Positions 27,651 to 36,057 of a stretch of 64,000 nt of DNA are shown here, piece by piece. Positions within the stretch are counted from its first letter, which is position 1. The number at the start of each line of letters is the position of its first letter. The translations under genes and the position numbers were made by a program. The notes below the pieces were generated by a model. It had not been told where the DNA came from. It ran no database searches and saw only the letters and a list, made by a program, of their open reading frames with translations. Source of the stretch: Streptosporangium sp. NBC_01756 (GTDB lineage: Bacteria > Actinomycetota > Actinomycetes > Streptosporangiales > Streptosporangiaceae); NCBI RefSeq assembly GCF_035917975.1, contig NZ_CP109130.1, positions 7,192,001-7,256,000 of the forward strand, in the 5' to 3' direction.

Positions 27651-28267
27651 CGGCCGGGCGGGCGCTGTGGACCTGGGCGGCGGCCTGCGTGGCGGGAGCC
27701 GCGCTCGTGCTGCTCGCCGCCGGGCGTGACTGGTTCACCGTCACCTCCGGCGCGCGCACGGTGGCGGTCCCCGCCGCGGAACTGGCACCCGCCCTCGGAC
27801 CGGCGGCTTGGGCGGCGCTCGCCGCGGTGGTCGCCGTGCTCGCGACCCGGGGCGTGTGGCGCAGGGTCGTCGGCGTGGTGATCGCGCTCTGCGGGGCGGG
27901 CGTGCTCGCCTGGGCCTGGCAGGCGAGCCGTACGGGCGCGGCGTTGCGGGTGGGGACCGAGCGGATCCCCATGGCCGAGACCGGCGGCCTGCACGTCGTG
28001 CCGGTGTCCGCCTGGCCGGTGGTCGCCGGGCTGGGCGGCCTGCTCCTGGTGGGCGGGGGAGTGGTGGCGGCCCTGCGGGGCGCCGGCTGGCCCGGCATGT
28101 CCGACCGCTACGAGCGCCGCGGACCCGGCCGTGCGGGCTCCGGGGAGGCGGGCCGTACCGGCGAGGGCGTTCGGAGCGAGCGGGCGCTGTGGGACGCGAT
28201 CGACCTCGGCGCCGACCCGACGGTCGGACCGGATGACACGGTTGAGCCGGACAAAAGGGAGCAGTGA
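27647..28267 (+). CDS. Trp-region membrane protein (TIGR02234 family)
   Basis: A 206-residue membrane protein of the family found beside tryptophan genes in actinobacteria. Hydrophobic helices are [52 protein letters not shown] and [20 protein letters not shown], with the conserved GRDWFTV after the first one. The tail is hydrophilic and acidic. Function is unknown. Its usual upstream neighbour, trpE, is not present here; instead it overlaps hisI. Confidence 0.85.
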   Translation: MTAGRALWTWAAACVAGAALVLLAAGRDWFTVTSGARTVAVPAAELAPALGPAAWAALAAVVAVLATRGVWRRVVGVVIALCGAGVLAWAWQASRTGAALRVGTERIPMAETGGLHVVPVSAWPVVAGLGGLLLVGGGVVAALRGAGWPGMSDRYERRGPGRAGSGEAGRTGEGVRSERALWDAIDLGADPTVGPDDTVEPDKREQ

Positions 28268-28383
28268 CGCTCATTCGCACTGCCCTTACGGTCACAACTT
28301 GCCTACGGAGGTTATGCGTTTTCTTAGGTGAGACACGGGTTTCGTTAGGCTTCTGCCCGCAACTCGCATATATGGGGAGTCTT

Positions 28384-28773
28384 ATGAGTTACGGGAATCA
28401 GTCCGGTGGTTACGGGCCGCCGCAGGGCGGCGGGTACGGTTCCTCCGGCGGGTACGGCCCGCCCCCCGGCGGCGGCTACGATCCCTACGGCTACGGCGCC
28501 CCGCCGCCCCGCGGCAACAACGGCATGTCCATCGCCGCGCTGATCCTGGGCATCGCCGGGCTGTTCATGTGCGGTGTCACCTCGGTCGTGGGCATCGTGC
28601 TCGGCCATGTCTCGCTGAACCAGATCAAGCGGACGGGCGAGGAGGGGCGGGGCATGGCCATCGCCGGCCTGGTCCTGTCCTATTTCGGGGTGGCCTGCTG
28701 GCTGGTCGTGCTGGTGGTCTGGCTGGTCGCGATCGGCGTTCTGGCCGGTTCCGCCTCGCTGTCGGGTTACTGA
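28384..28773 (+). CDS. DUF4190-type small membrane protein with Gly/Tyr/Pro-rich N terminus
   Basis: A 129-residue protein. The first 45 residues are repeats of GGYGPP and GGYGS, a disordered cytoplasmic tail. Two transmembrane helices follow (MSIAALILGIAGLFMCGVTS and VACWLVVLVVWLVAIGVLAG), joined by IVLGHVSLNQIKRTGEEGRG, the signature of DUF4190. The function is not known; such proteins are frequent in actinobacteria. ATG 28384 has GGGGAG five bases upstream, while the ATG at 28372 would include this site in the coding region. Confidence 0.8.
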   Translation: MSYGNQSGGYGPPQGGGYGSSGGYGPPPGGGYDPYGYGAPPPRGNNGMSIAALILGIAGLFMCGVTSVVGIVLGHVSLNQIKRTGEEGRGMAIAGLVLSYFGVACWLVVLVVWLVAIGVLAGSASLSGY

Positions 28774-28854
28774 CGGGCGTCCGCGCCCGCCGTGGGTATC
28801 GTGGCCGGTGACGGGGGAGGTCCGGTGGCCGGGGAAGGGGCGCGGAGGGGGCCG

Positions 28855-29289
28855 ATGGCGACGGGCAGAGCGGCCGGCGCGCGAAGGGCCGGAAGGGTCG
28901 GGGCCCTGCTGGTCCCGTTCGGCGCCGCGCTGACGGCCGGCGCCGCGGTCGCGTTCGTGGGCGTGGTGGACCCGAACGTGCCGGGACACTACCCCACGTG
29001 CCCGTTCCTGATGCTCACCGGTCTCTACTGTCCGGGCTGCGGTGGCCTGCGGGCCGTGTACGCGCTGGCTCACGGCGACCCTGTCACCGCTCTCGGGCTC
29101 AATCCCCTGATCGTGGCCATGGTCCCGCTCGCGGTCTTCCTGTGGGGGCGCTGGGCGCTGCGTTCCTGGCGGGGCGGAGTGCCGGCCGGGAAAGCCGTAC
29201 GTCCGGTCTATGCGTGGATATTCCTCGCATTAATGACCGCGTTTTGGATAGTACGAAATATTCCCGGTGCGGAATTATTGGCTCCGTAG
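28855..29289 (+). CDS. DUF2752 membrane protein
   Basis: A 144-residue protein with the DUF2752 hallmark CPFLMLTGLYCPGCGGLRA between two hydrophobic helices, and a third helix near the C terminus. The cysteines suggest a metal or redox role, but no function is established. The start ATG 28855 follows GGAGGGGGCCG; an in-frame GTG at 28792 gives 21 more residues. The last 70 bases are unusually AT-rich and contain two TTA leucine codons, rare in such genomes. Confidence 0.82.
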   Translation: MATGRAAGARRAGRVGALLVPFGAALTAGAAVAFVGVVDPNVPGHYPTCPFLMLTGLYCPGCGGLRAVYALAHGDPVTALGLNPLIVAMVPLAVFLWGRWALRSWRGGVPAGKAVRPVYAWIFLALMTAFWIVRNIPGAELLAP

Positions 29290-29301
29290 TCACCGATAGG
29301 C

Positions 29302-29346
29302 GTCACCCAGTGGCGGGGTGACCTCGGCAAGGCCGATAGCATCGGC
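29302..29346 (+). promoter_or_regulatory. Inverted repeats upstream of the trp operon
   Basis: Two hairpins lie between the DUF2752 gene and the trp leader ORF: GTCACCC-AGTGGCG-GGGTGAC (29302-29322) and GCCGAT-AGC-ATCGGC (29332-29346). The second overlaps a TAGCAT that resembles a -10 box. They may form the terminator of the upstream unit and an operator or promoter for trp. Confidence 0.4.
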
Positions 29347-29380
29347 TGGACAAGGCAATCGATCGGGAGGGGCCTTACTC

Positions 29381-29461
29381 GTGAGCGAGTGGAGCGAGCG
29401 GACCATGGGCACGGCAGCGTTCGCGGACATGACCTCCGAGTTTCGCGAGGAGGGCAAGTGA
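29381..29461 (+). CDS. 26-codon leader ORF ahead of trpC
   Basis: A GTG at 29381 with GGGAGGGG ten bases upstream opens [20 protein letters not shown], ending FREEGK, and its TGA overlaps the trpC GTG. It contains only one Trp codon (codon 4), so a classical tandem-Trp attenuator is unlikely. It differs in place and length from the TrpM protein of Streptomyces, which lies between trpC and trpB. It may serve to couple translation into trpC. Confidence 0.45.
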   Translation: MSEWSERTMGTAAFADMTSEFREEGK

Positions 29462-30267
29462 GCGTGCTGGAGGAAATCCTCGAAGGAGTCCGCGCCGATC
29501 TGGCCGACCGGCAGGGGGCGGTGTCGCTGGCCGAGCTCAAGGAGCGGGCCGGGCGGGCGCCCACCCCCCGCGACGCCTATGCGGCGCTGGGGGGCGACCA
29601 GGTGGCGGTCATCGCCGAGGTGAAGCGTTCCAGCCCGTCCAAGGGCGCGCTGGCCGCGATCGCCGACCCCGCCGCGCTCGCCGGTGACTACGAGGCGGGC
29701 GGCGCCCACGTCATCAGCGTGCTGACCGAGAGGCGCCGCTTCGGCGGCAGCCTCGACGACCTGGCCGCCGTGCGCGCCGTGGTCGACATCCCGGTGCTGC
29801 GCAAGGACTTCGTCATCACCTCCTACCAGCTCTGGGAGGCCCGCGCCTACGGCGCCGACCTGGTGCTGCTGATCGTGGCCGCGCTGGACCAGAACGCGCT
29901 GGTCTCGCTCATCGAGCGGGCCGAGTCGATCGGGCTGACCCCGCTGGTCGAGGTGCACACCGAGGAGGAGCTCGCCCGGGCGCTCGAAGCCGGGGCCAGG
30001 ATCGTCGGCATCAACGCGCGCAACCTCAAGACCCTTGAGGTGGACCGCGACGTGTTCGCCAAGCTGGCTCCGAAGATCCCCGAAGGCGTCATCAAGATCG
30101 CCGAGTCGGGTGTGCGCGGTCCGCACGACCTGCTCGCCTATGCCAGGGCGGGCGCCGACGCCGTCCTGGTGGGCGAGAGCCTGGTCACCGGCAAGGACCC
30201 GAGGGCCGCCGTGGTGGACCTGGTCACCGCCGGCGCCCACCCCGCATCCCGACCAGAGGGGCAGTAA
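29458..30267 (+). CDS. trpC: Indole-3-glycerol phosphate synthase
   Basis: Closes the indole ring from carboxyphenylaminodeoxyribulose phosphate. A TIM barrel of 269 residues with the signature [23 protein letters not shown], the INARNLKT loop and the phosphate-binding [11 protein letters not shown]. The GTG at 29458 overlaps the stop of the leader ORF; the upstream in-frame GTG at 29389 lies inside that ORF. It is followed three bases later by trpB. No trpF domain is fused or adjacent. Confidence 0.95.
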   Translation: MSVLEEILEGVRADLADRQGAVSLAELKERAGRAPTPRDAYAALGGDQVAVIAEVKRSSPSKGALAAIADPAALAGDYEAGGAHVISVLTERRRFGGSLDDLAAVRAVVDIPVLRKDFVITSYQLWEARAYGADLVLLIVAALDQNALVSLIERAESIGLTPLVEVHTEEELARALEAGARIVGINARNLKTLEVDRDVFAKLAPKIPEGVIKIAESGVRGPHDLLAYARAGADAVLVGESLVTGKDPRAAVVDLVTAGAHPASRPEGQ

Positions 30268-30270
30268 GCA

Positions 30271-31515
30271 GTGGCAACGACAGACGGAATCCTTCTCACC
30301 CCGGCCGACCTGGCGGGCAACGGGGTCCACGGCGACGACCCGGACGTCCACGGCAAGTTCGGGATCTTCGGCGGACGTTACGTCCCCGAGGCGTTGATCC
30401 CGGCGTTGGACGAGGTGGCCGCCGAGTACGCCAAGGCCAAGAACGACATCGCGTTCCTGCGTGAGTTCGACCATCTGCTGCGCACCTACGCCGGACGGCC
30501 GACCACGCTCACCGAGGTGCACCGGTTCGCCGAGCAGGCGGGCGGCGCCCGGATCATCCTGAAGCGTGAGGACCTGACTCACACCGGCGCCCATAAGATC
30601 AACAACGTGCTCGGCCAGGCCCTGCTCACCAAGCGCCTGGGCAAGTCGAGGGTGATCGCCGAGACCGGCGCGGGCCAGCACGGCGTGGCCACCGCCACCG
30701 CCGCCGCCCTGATGGGCCTGGAGTGCGTGATCTACATGGGGGCCGTCGACTGCGAGCGCCAGGCGCTCAACGTCGCCCGCATGAAGCTGCTCGGCGCCAC
30801 CGTCGTCCCGGTCACCAACGGCAGCCAGACCCTCAAGGACGCCATCAACGAGGCCTTCCGCGACTGGGTCGCCAACGTCGACGACACCCACTACCTGTTC
30901 GGCACGATCGCCGGCCCGCACCCGTTCCCGGAGATCGTCCGCGACTTCGCCCGCATCATCGGTGTCGAGGCCCGCCGGCAGATCCTGGAGCTGACCGGCA
31001 GGCTGCCGGACGCCGTCGCGGCGGCGGTCGGCGGCGGGTCCAACGCGATCGGCATCTTCCACGCCTTCATCGGCGACGAGGGTGTCCGGCTGCACGGCTA
31101 TGAGGCGGCCGGCCTCGGCCTGGAGAGCGGCAAGCACGCCCTCACCCTCACCGAGGGCTCCGTCGGGGTCCTGCACGGCTCGCGCACCTACGTCCTGCAG
31201 GACGACGAGGGCCAGACGGTCGAGTCCCACTCGATCTCCGCCGGTCTCGACTACCCGGGCGTCGGCCCCGAGCACGCCTGGCTCAAGGACACCGGCCGCG
31301 CCTCCTACCACGGCATCACCGACGCCGAGGCGATGGAGGCCTTCGCGCTGCTGGCCCGCACCGAGGGCATCATCCCGGCGATCGAGTCCTCCCACGCGCT
31401 CGCCGGGGCCCTCAAGCTCGGTCGCGAGATGGGCCCCGAGGCGACCATCCTGGTCAACCTCTCGGGCCGTGGCGACAAGGACATGGGCACCGCCATGAAG
31501 TACTTCAACCTCTGA
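30271..31515 (+). CDS. trpB: Tryptophan synthase beta chain
   Basis: PLP enzyme joining indole and serine. It has 414 residues, with FGGRYVPE near the N terminus, the Schiff-base Lys in [21 protein letters not shown], the phosphate-binding GGGSNAIG and the C-terminal LSGRGDKD that contacts the PLP nitrogen. The GTG start at 30271 follows GAGGGGCAGTAAGCA, three bases after the trpC stop. No trpM-like gene lies between trpC and trpB. Confidence 0.97.
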   Translation: MATTDGILLTPADLAGNGVHGDDPDVHGKFGIFGGRYVPEALIPALDEVAAEYAKAKNDIAFLREFDHLLRTYAGRPTTLTEVHRFAEQAGGARIILKREDLTHTGAHKINNVLGQALLTKRLGKSRVIAETGAGQHGVATATAAALMGLECVIYMGAVDCERQALNVARMKLLGATVVPVTNGSQTLKDAINEAFRDWVANVDDTHYLFGTIAGPHPFPEIVRDFARIIGVEARRQILELTGRLPDAVAAAVGGGSNAIGIFHAFIGDEGVRLHGYEAAGLGLESGKHALTLTEGSVGVLHGSRTYVLQDDEGQTVESHSISAGLDYPGVGPEHAWLKDTGRASYHGITDAEAMEAFALLARTEGIIPAIESSHALAGALKLGREMGPEATILVNLSGRGDKDMGTAMKYFNL

Positions 31516-31583
31516 CGACCGCTTGCTTCCCCTCCGGCGGGGTCGGAGGGGACTAAAAGGCCCGAACCGCAACGGAACCCAAG

Positions 31584-32378
31584 ATGACGACTCTTCAGAC
31601 GGTGTTCGCCAAGGCGAAGGCGGACGATCGCGCCGCCCTCATCGGCTACCTGCCCGCCGGATTCCCCACGAAGGACGGCGCGATCAAGGCCGCCGCCGCC
31701 ATGGTGGAGGCGGGCTGCGACGTGATCGAGATCGGCCTCCCCTACTCCGATCCGCTCATGGACGGCCCGACGATCCAGGACGCCGTGCACCGGTCGCTGA
31801 CCAACGGCACCCGCATCGCCGACGTGCTGCGCACCGTCGAGGGAGTGGCCAGGACGGGCGCCGCCACGCTGGTCATGACCTACTGGAACCCGATCGACCG
31901 CTACGGCGCCGACCGGTTCGCCCGTGACCTGGCGGCCGCGGGCGGGGTGGGCACCATCACCCCCGACCTGACCCCCGAGGAGTCCGAGCCCTGGCGGGCG
32001 GCCAGTTCCGCCGCCGGGATCGACACCGTCTTCCTGGTCGCGCCGAGCTCCCCGGAGAGTCGCATCGGGGCCGTCGCCGGATGCTGCACCGGTTTCGTCT
32101 ACGCCGCCTCGCTGATGGGCGTCACCGGCGCCCGCGACTCGGTCGGAGAGGCCGCTCAGGGATTGGTGGAGCGGACCCGCCTGCAGACCGATCTGCCGGT
32201 CTGCGTCGGGCTGGGCGTCGGCACCGGCAAGCAGGCGGCCGAGGTGGCCCGCTACGCCGACGGCGTCATCGTGGGCTCGGCGTTCATCCGCCGCCTGCTG
32301 GACGCCCCCGACGAGGCCTCCGGCCTGGCGGCGGTCCGCGAGCTGGGCGCCGAGCTGGCGGCGGGCGTCCGGGAGTAG
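31584..32378 (+). CDS. trpA: Tryptophan synthase alpha chain
   Basis: Cleaves indole-3-glycerol phosphate and passes indole to TrpB. The 264-residue barrel shows the catalytic Glu in VIEIGLPYSDPLMDG, with the catalytic Asp in the same stretch, the phosphate loop GLGVGTGKQAAEV, and ADGVIVGSAFIR. It is the last gene of the trpCBA block and is followed by a strong terminator. Confidence 0.96.
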   Translation: MTTLQTVFAKAKADDRAALIGYLPAGFPTKDGAIKAAAAMVEAGCDVIEIGLPYSDPLMDGPTIQDAVHRSLTNGTRIADVLRTVEGVARTGAATLVMTYWNPIDRYGADRFARDLAAAGGVGTITPDLTPEESEPWRAASSAAGIDTVFLVAPSSPESRIGAVAGCCTGFVYAASLMGVTGARDSVGEAAQGLVERTRLQTDLPVCVGLGVGTGKQAAEVARYADGVIVGSAFIRRLLDAPDEASGLAAVRELGAELAAGVRE

Positions 32379-32392
32379 TCCTCCGTCCTGCG

Positions 32393-32420
32393 ATGCGGCC
32401 GTCCGGTGGGACGGCCGCAT
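32393..32420 (+). terminator. trp operon terminator
   Basis: Perfect 12-bp stem ATGCGGCCGTCC / GGACGGCCGCAT with a GGTG loop, followed by TCTGCTTTCC, 15 bases after the trpA stop. Confidence 0.85.
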
Positions 32421-32678
32421 TCTGCTTTCCCGACAGGCCCGTGCCGGTGCCGTACGGCGGCGCGAAGACGCTGTCTGCCCCTACCGGAACGCAAGTTCGC
32501 CGTAGGATGCTGCCTGCTGTACCGGCCCGTCACCTGCGTGTTCCTGGTATGGCGGCTCTGCGATTTCCTGTCCGGTAAATAACTTATTCGACGCTTATCT
32601 AGCTCGTGATGGGGTTTTCTCCAGATATAGCCGTATCCGTGGGGGTACGTCATAAATGGGGGCCCGGAATAGGAGACG
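32421..32678. other. Intergenic region with AT-rich promoter candidate
   Basis: No gene seen. The second half (from about 32575) is AT-rich for this genome and includes TAAATAACTTATTCGACGC, CAGATATAGCC and CATAAATGG, so the promoter of the MauE-DsbA pair probably lies there. A ribosome-binding site AGGAGACG ends the region. Confidence 0.5.
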
Positions 32679-33266
32679 ATGGTGCTCGTGACTTCTGACA
32701 AGCCCGTGCTTCGTCGATCGCGTTCGGCGAGTTCAGCGCTACCCTGGGTGACGACCGTCTCCCGGCTGGTGCTGGCGGGTGTCCTGATCTTCGCCGGATG
32801 GGGCAAGATCGGCACCCCGGTGCTGTCGGTGCAGTCGGTCAAGGCATACGAACTGCTTCCGGACTCGCTCGCCACGGTGGTCGGCTACGGCCTGCCCATC
32901 CTGGAGATCGTCGTAGGGGTGTTGCTGATTGTCGGGCTGCTCACCCGGGCTGCGGGCATCGTCTCCGCGCTGCTCATGCTGGCGTTCGTCATCGGCATCG
33001 CCTCGGTGTGGGCACGCGGGCTGCGGATCGACTGCGGCTGCTTCGGCGGCGGCGGTCAGCTCAAGGCCGGGGTGGAGCCCGACTACCTCATCGACATCCT
33101 GCGAGACTCCGGTCTCTTCGTGCTCGGTGTCATCACCGCCTGGCTGCCGCCGGGACGCTTCGCCCTGGACTCCGCGCTGGGGCTGGCCCCCGACCGGCGG
33201 TCGTATGACGACGATGACGACACCGAGGGCGACGAGGAGAAGCCCTACGAAAAGGAGAACCACTGA
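32679..33266 (+). CDS. MauE/DoxX-type redox membrane protein
   Basis: A 195-residue protein with four predicted transmembrane helices (TVSRLVLAGVLIFAGWGKIG, VVGYGLPILEIVVGVLLIVG, IVSALLMLAFVIGIASVWA and LFVLGVITAWLPPG). The segment LRIDCGCFGGGG between the third and fourth helices carries the Cys-x-Cys pair of the MauE subfamily, which moves electrons or disulfides across the membrane. The C-terminal tail is acidic (DDDDDTEGDEE). Its stop overlaps the start of the DsbA-like gene, so the pair is likely a thiol-redox unit: the membrane protein recharges the extracellular thioredoxin-fold partner (inference). Confidence 0.88.
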   Translation: MVLVTSDKPVLRRSRSASSALPWVTTVSRLVLAGVLIFAGWGKIGTPVLSVQSVKAYELLPDSLATVVGYGLPILEIVVGVLLIVGLLTRAAGIVSALLMLAFVIGIASVWARGLRIDCGCFGGGGQLKAGVEPDYLIDILRDSGLFVLGVITAWLPPGRFALDSALGLAPDRRSYDDDDDTEGDEEKPYEKENH

Positions 33267-34030
33267 TGGGCAAGGCCGCGCGGGATCAGTCGGCGCGTGA
33301 TCGGATCAAGGCGCAGCGCGAGGAGCAGCTGCAGAAGGAGCGGCTCCGGCGCATCGTGACGATCACGGCAGCGGCGGTCGTCGCGCTCGGCGCCATCGGG
33401 GCCGGCTGGTGGTACGCCGCGCAGGGAAGCAAGTCCGAGCAGGTCACCGAGGCGCTGGCGCCGATCACCGTCGCCGCGGACGGCTCCGTGGTGATGGCCA
33501 GACAGGGCGTGGAGAAGCCGGTGCTGGACGTCTACGAAGACTTCCAGTGTCCCGCCTGCAAGGCGCTGGAGGAGACCAGCGGCGCCACGATCAAGAACTT
33601 GGCCGCCGAGGGCAAGGCCAAGGTCGTCTACCATCCGATCACGATCTTCCCGCAGGAGATGAACAAGGGCGTGACCCGCGGCAACTCCGTCCGCGCCGGA
33701 GCTGCCTCCCGCTGCGTTCCCGGCGGCGCCCCGTGGATGAAATACCACGACAAGTTGTTCAAGGAGCAGCCGTCGGAGACCGTCGAAGGCTTCAAGCTCG
33801 AGGATCTGGCAGCCTGGGGCGAGGACGTGGGAGTCACCGCTCCCGGCTTCGCCACCTGCGTGACCAAGCAGGAGAAGGCCGCCCAGCACATCGACTACAG
33901 TGCCAAGATCCTGGAGTCGGCCAAGCTCAAGGGCACCCCGACGCTGAAGCTCGACGGCACCGAGGTCGACAACGACGTCGCCTTCAAACCAGGCGAACTA
34001 CGCAAGGCCGTTCTTGATGCGGCCAAGTAG
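33266..34030 (+). CDS. Membrane-anchored DsbA-like thiol-disulfide oxidoreductase
   Basis: A 254-residue protein with a charged cytoplasmic N terminus (RDRIKAQREEQLQKERLRR), a signal anchor IVTITAAAVVALGAIGAGWW, and an extracellular thioredoxin fold. The active site is CPAC in VYEDFQCPACKAL, and the cis-proline region is KGTPTLKLDG. Two more cysteines, in SRCVPGG and FATCVTK, may form a structural disulfide. Family members help fold secreted proteins. It is coupled to the MauE-type protein just upstream. Confidence 0.92.
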   Translation: MGKAARDQSARDRIKAQREEQLQKERLRRIVTITAAAVVALGAIGAGWWYAAQGSKSEQVTEALAPITVAADGSVVMARQGVEKPVLDVYEDFQCPACKALEETSGATIKNLAAEGKAKVVYHPITIFPQEMNKGVTRGNSVRAGAASRCVPGGAPWMKYHDKLFKEQPSETVEGFKLEDLAAWGEDVGVTAPGFATCVTKQEKAAQHIDYSAKILESAKLKGTPTLKLDGTEVDNDVAFKPGELRKAVLDAAK

Positions 34031-34056
34031 CCCGGGACACGGTAACGTCACCTGAC

Positions 34057-35334
34057 ATGCCCCTCGCCTCGATTCCCAGCCCCTCTCAGGGGGTCTGGCA
34101 CCTCGGCGTGGTCCCCATCAGGGCCTACGCATTGTGCATCGTGCTCGGCGTCATCGTGGCCGTCATCATCGGTGAGCGCCGCTGGCGCGCCCGTGGCGGC
34201 GCGCCCGGCACCATCGTGGACCTCGCCGTCTGGGCCGTGCCGTTCGGCCTGGTCGGCGGGCGCCTCTACCACGTCATCACCGACTGGCAGCTCTACTTCG
34301 GTCCGGACGCGCCGAACAGGCCCATCGAGGCCCTCTACATCTGGAACGGCGGGCTGGGCATCTGGGGGGCCGTCGCGCTCGGCGCCCTGGGCGTGTGGTT
34401 CGGCTGCCGAGGCCGGGGGATCTCGCTGTCCGCGATGGCCGACACCGTCGCCCCCGGCATCGCCGTCGCCCAGGCCATCGGCCGCTGGGGCAACTACTTC
34501 AACCAGGAGCTGTTCGGCAGCCCGACCGACCTGCCCTGGGGCCTGGAGATCGATCCCGATCGGCCGGGCACGGTGGCGGGCGCCTCCACCTACCACCCCA
34601 CGTTCCTGTACGAGTCGATCTGGGACCTGGGCCTTGCCCTCGTCCTGATCTGGGCCGGCCGCAGGTTCGCGCTCCGGCACGGCCGGGTGTTCGCCCTCTA
34701 CGTCGCGGGCTACACCCTGGGCCGGTTCTGGATCGAGGGTCTTCGGGTGGACACCGCCCACCACATCCTCGGCCTGCGGCTCAACCAGTGGACCTCGATC
34801 ATCCTGTTCGTCGCGGCCATGGCCTACTTCTGGTACGCCGGGAGGAAGACCGGCGAGGAGTCGGTGGGCGTCACCCCGGAGCCCGCGCCGGACGGCGCGG
34901 GGGTCGTCAATCCGGCGCACCCGTCCGACTCGGACGACTCGGGCGATGAGGCCGATGAGGCCGACGGCACGGAGCAGTCCGCTGCGACGGACCCCGGCGC
35001 GGAGGACACCGGGGAGGCCGACGGGCCGGCCAGACGCGACGGCACGGCCACCGCGGGCTCAGACACCGTGAGCCCGGCCACCGTGAGCCCGGATACCACG
35101 AGTACGGCCACTGCGAGCCCGGACAGCACGAGTACGGCCACCGTGAGCCCGGACGCCGTCAAGCCCGAGCTCGCCTCGGCCGCCGCCGAGGGGGCCGCCG
35201 ACCCGGCGCACCCGTCCGACCAGGCCGATGAGGCTGAGCAGGACGAGCACGGCGACGGACCGGACAGGCCCGCGGCCTCTCCCGAGGAGATCACGCCGCA
35301 CGCCGTGTCCGGGGGAGAGAAAGAGAAGCGGTAG
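34057..35334 (+). CDS. lgt: Prolipoprotein diacylglyceryl transferase with long acidic tail
   Basis: Transfers diacylglycerol from phosphatidylglycerol to the lipobox cysteine of prolipoproteins, at the membrane. The first 270 residues are the seven-helix enzyme with the Lgt signature GRWGNYFNQELFG, the His/Arg contacts in VGGRLYHVITDW and YHPTFLYESIWDL, and TLGRFWIEGLR. The remaining 150 residues are a disordered Asp/Glu/Ser/Thr/Pro/Ala-rich tail with imperfect repeats, absent in E. coli Lgt but seen in several actinobacteria. The total of 425 residues is therefore long for the family. Confidence 0.95.
   Translation: MPLASIPSPSQGVWHLGVVPIRAYALCIVLGVIVAVIIGERRWRARGGAPGTIVDLAVWAVPFGLVGGRLYHVITDWQLYFGPDAPNRPIEALYIWNGGLGIWGAVALGALGVWFGCRGRGISLSAMADTVAPGIAVAQAIGRWGNYFNQELFGSPTDLPWGLEIDPDRPGTVAGASTYHPTFLYESIWDLGLALVLIWAGRRFALRHGRVFALYVAGYTLGRFWIEGLRVDTAHHILGLRLNQWTSIILFVAAMAYFWYAGRKTGEESVGVTPEPAPDGAGVVNPAHPSDSDDSGDEADEADGTEQSAATDPGAEDTGEADGPARRDGTATAGSDTVSPATVSPDTTSTATASPDSTSTATVSPDAVKPELASAAAEGAADPAHPSDQADEAEQDEHGDGPDRPAASPEEITPHAVSGGEKEKR
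35067..35155 (+). repeat. Imperfect tandem repeats in the lgt tail
   Basis: Units around GTGAGCCCGGACACCACGAG and TACGGCCACCGT recur, encoding variants of TVSPDTTSTATASPDSTST. They are imperfect and lie in the disordered C-terminal tail. Confidence 0.6.
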
Positions 35335-35337
35335 TCG

Positions 35338-36057
35338 ATGAGTTCAGGCGAGTCCGGCGGACGCGCAGAGATCCATCACGCACACCGTGACGTCAACGGC
35401 GGCTGGCTGCGGCCCTCGGTGTTCGGTGCCATGGACGGGCTGGTCTCCAACTTCGCCCTGATCGCGGGTGTCGCCGGCGGTACGGCCAGCACGAAGGTCA
35501 TCGTGCTGGCCGGGATGGCCGGGCTGGCCGCGGGCGCGTTCTCGATGGCCGGCGGCGAGTACGTCTCGGTGGCCAGCCAGCGGGAGCTCGCCCTGGCCGA
35601 GATCGACATCGAGCGGCGCGAGCTCCAGCGCAACCCCGAGTCCGAGCAGGATGAGCTGGCCAGACTCTACGAGTCGCGCGGTGTCGACCCCGAGCTCGCG
35701 GCCGAGGTGGCCAGGCAGATCTCCCGGGACCCCGAGAAGGCGCTGGAGGTGCACGCCCTGGTCGAGCTGGGGGTCACCCCGGACGACCTGCCCGCACCCG
35801 GGACCGCCGCCGTCTCCTCGTTCCTGTCCTTCGGCGTGGGCGCGTTCCTGCCGCTGCTGCCCTACCTGCTGGGGGTCACCAGCCTGGTGAGCTCGGCGGT
35901 GATCTCCTGCGTGGCCCTGTTCGGCGCGGGGGCGCTCGTCTCCCGGGTCACCGCCCGCAGCTGGTGGTACAGCGGGCTGCGCCAGCTCCTCGTCGGTGTG
36001 GTCGCGGCGGCCCTGACCTTCGGCCTCGGCCGCCTCCTGGGAGGGGGTGGGCTGTGA
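35338..36057 (+). CDS. VIT1/CCC1-family metal ion transporter
   Basis: A 239-residue membrane protein resembling vacuolar iron/manganese transporters. It has the first-helix motif FGAMDGLVSNFALIAGVAGG with the conserved Asp, then FSMAGGEYVSVASQRE, a cytoplasmic helical metal-binding region rich in Glu (AEIDIERRELQRNPESEQDE), and three C-terminal helices. Bacterial homologues move Fe2+ or Mn2+. It starts three bases after the lgt stop and overlaps the following gene by one base, so the three form one transcription unit. Confidence 0.9.
   Translation: MSSGESGGRAEIHHAHRDVNGGWLRPSVFGAMDGLVSNFALIAGVAGGTASTKVIVLAGMAGLAAGAFSMAGGEYVSVASQRELALAEIDIERRELQRNPESEQDELARLYESRGVDPELAAEVARQISRDPEKALEVHALVELGVTPDDLPAPGTAAVSSFLSFGVGAFLPLLPYLLGVTSLVSSAVISCVALFGAGALVSRVTARSWWYSGLRQLLVGVVAAALTFGLGRLLGGGGL

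Noticed and set aside
29381..29461. Tryptophan attenuator leader peptide
   Set aside because: Only one Trp codon is present and no clear terminator/antiterminator alternative lies before trpC, whose start overlaps the ORF.
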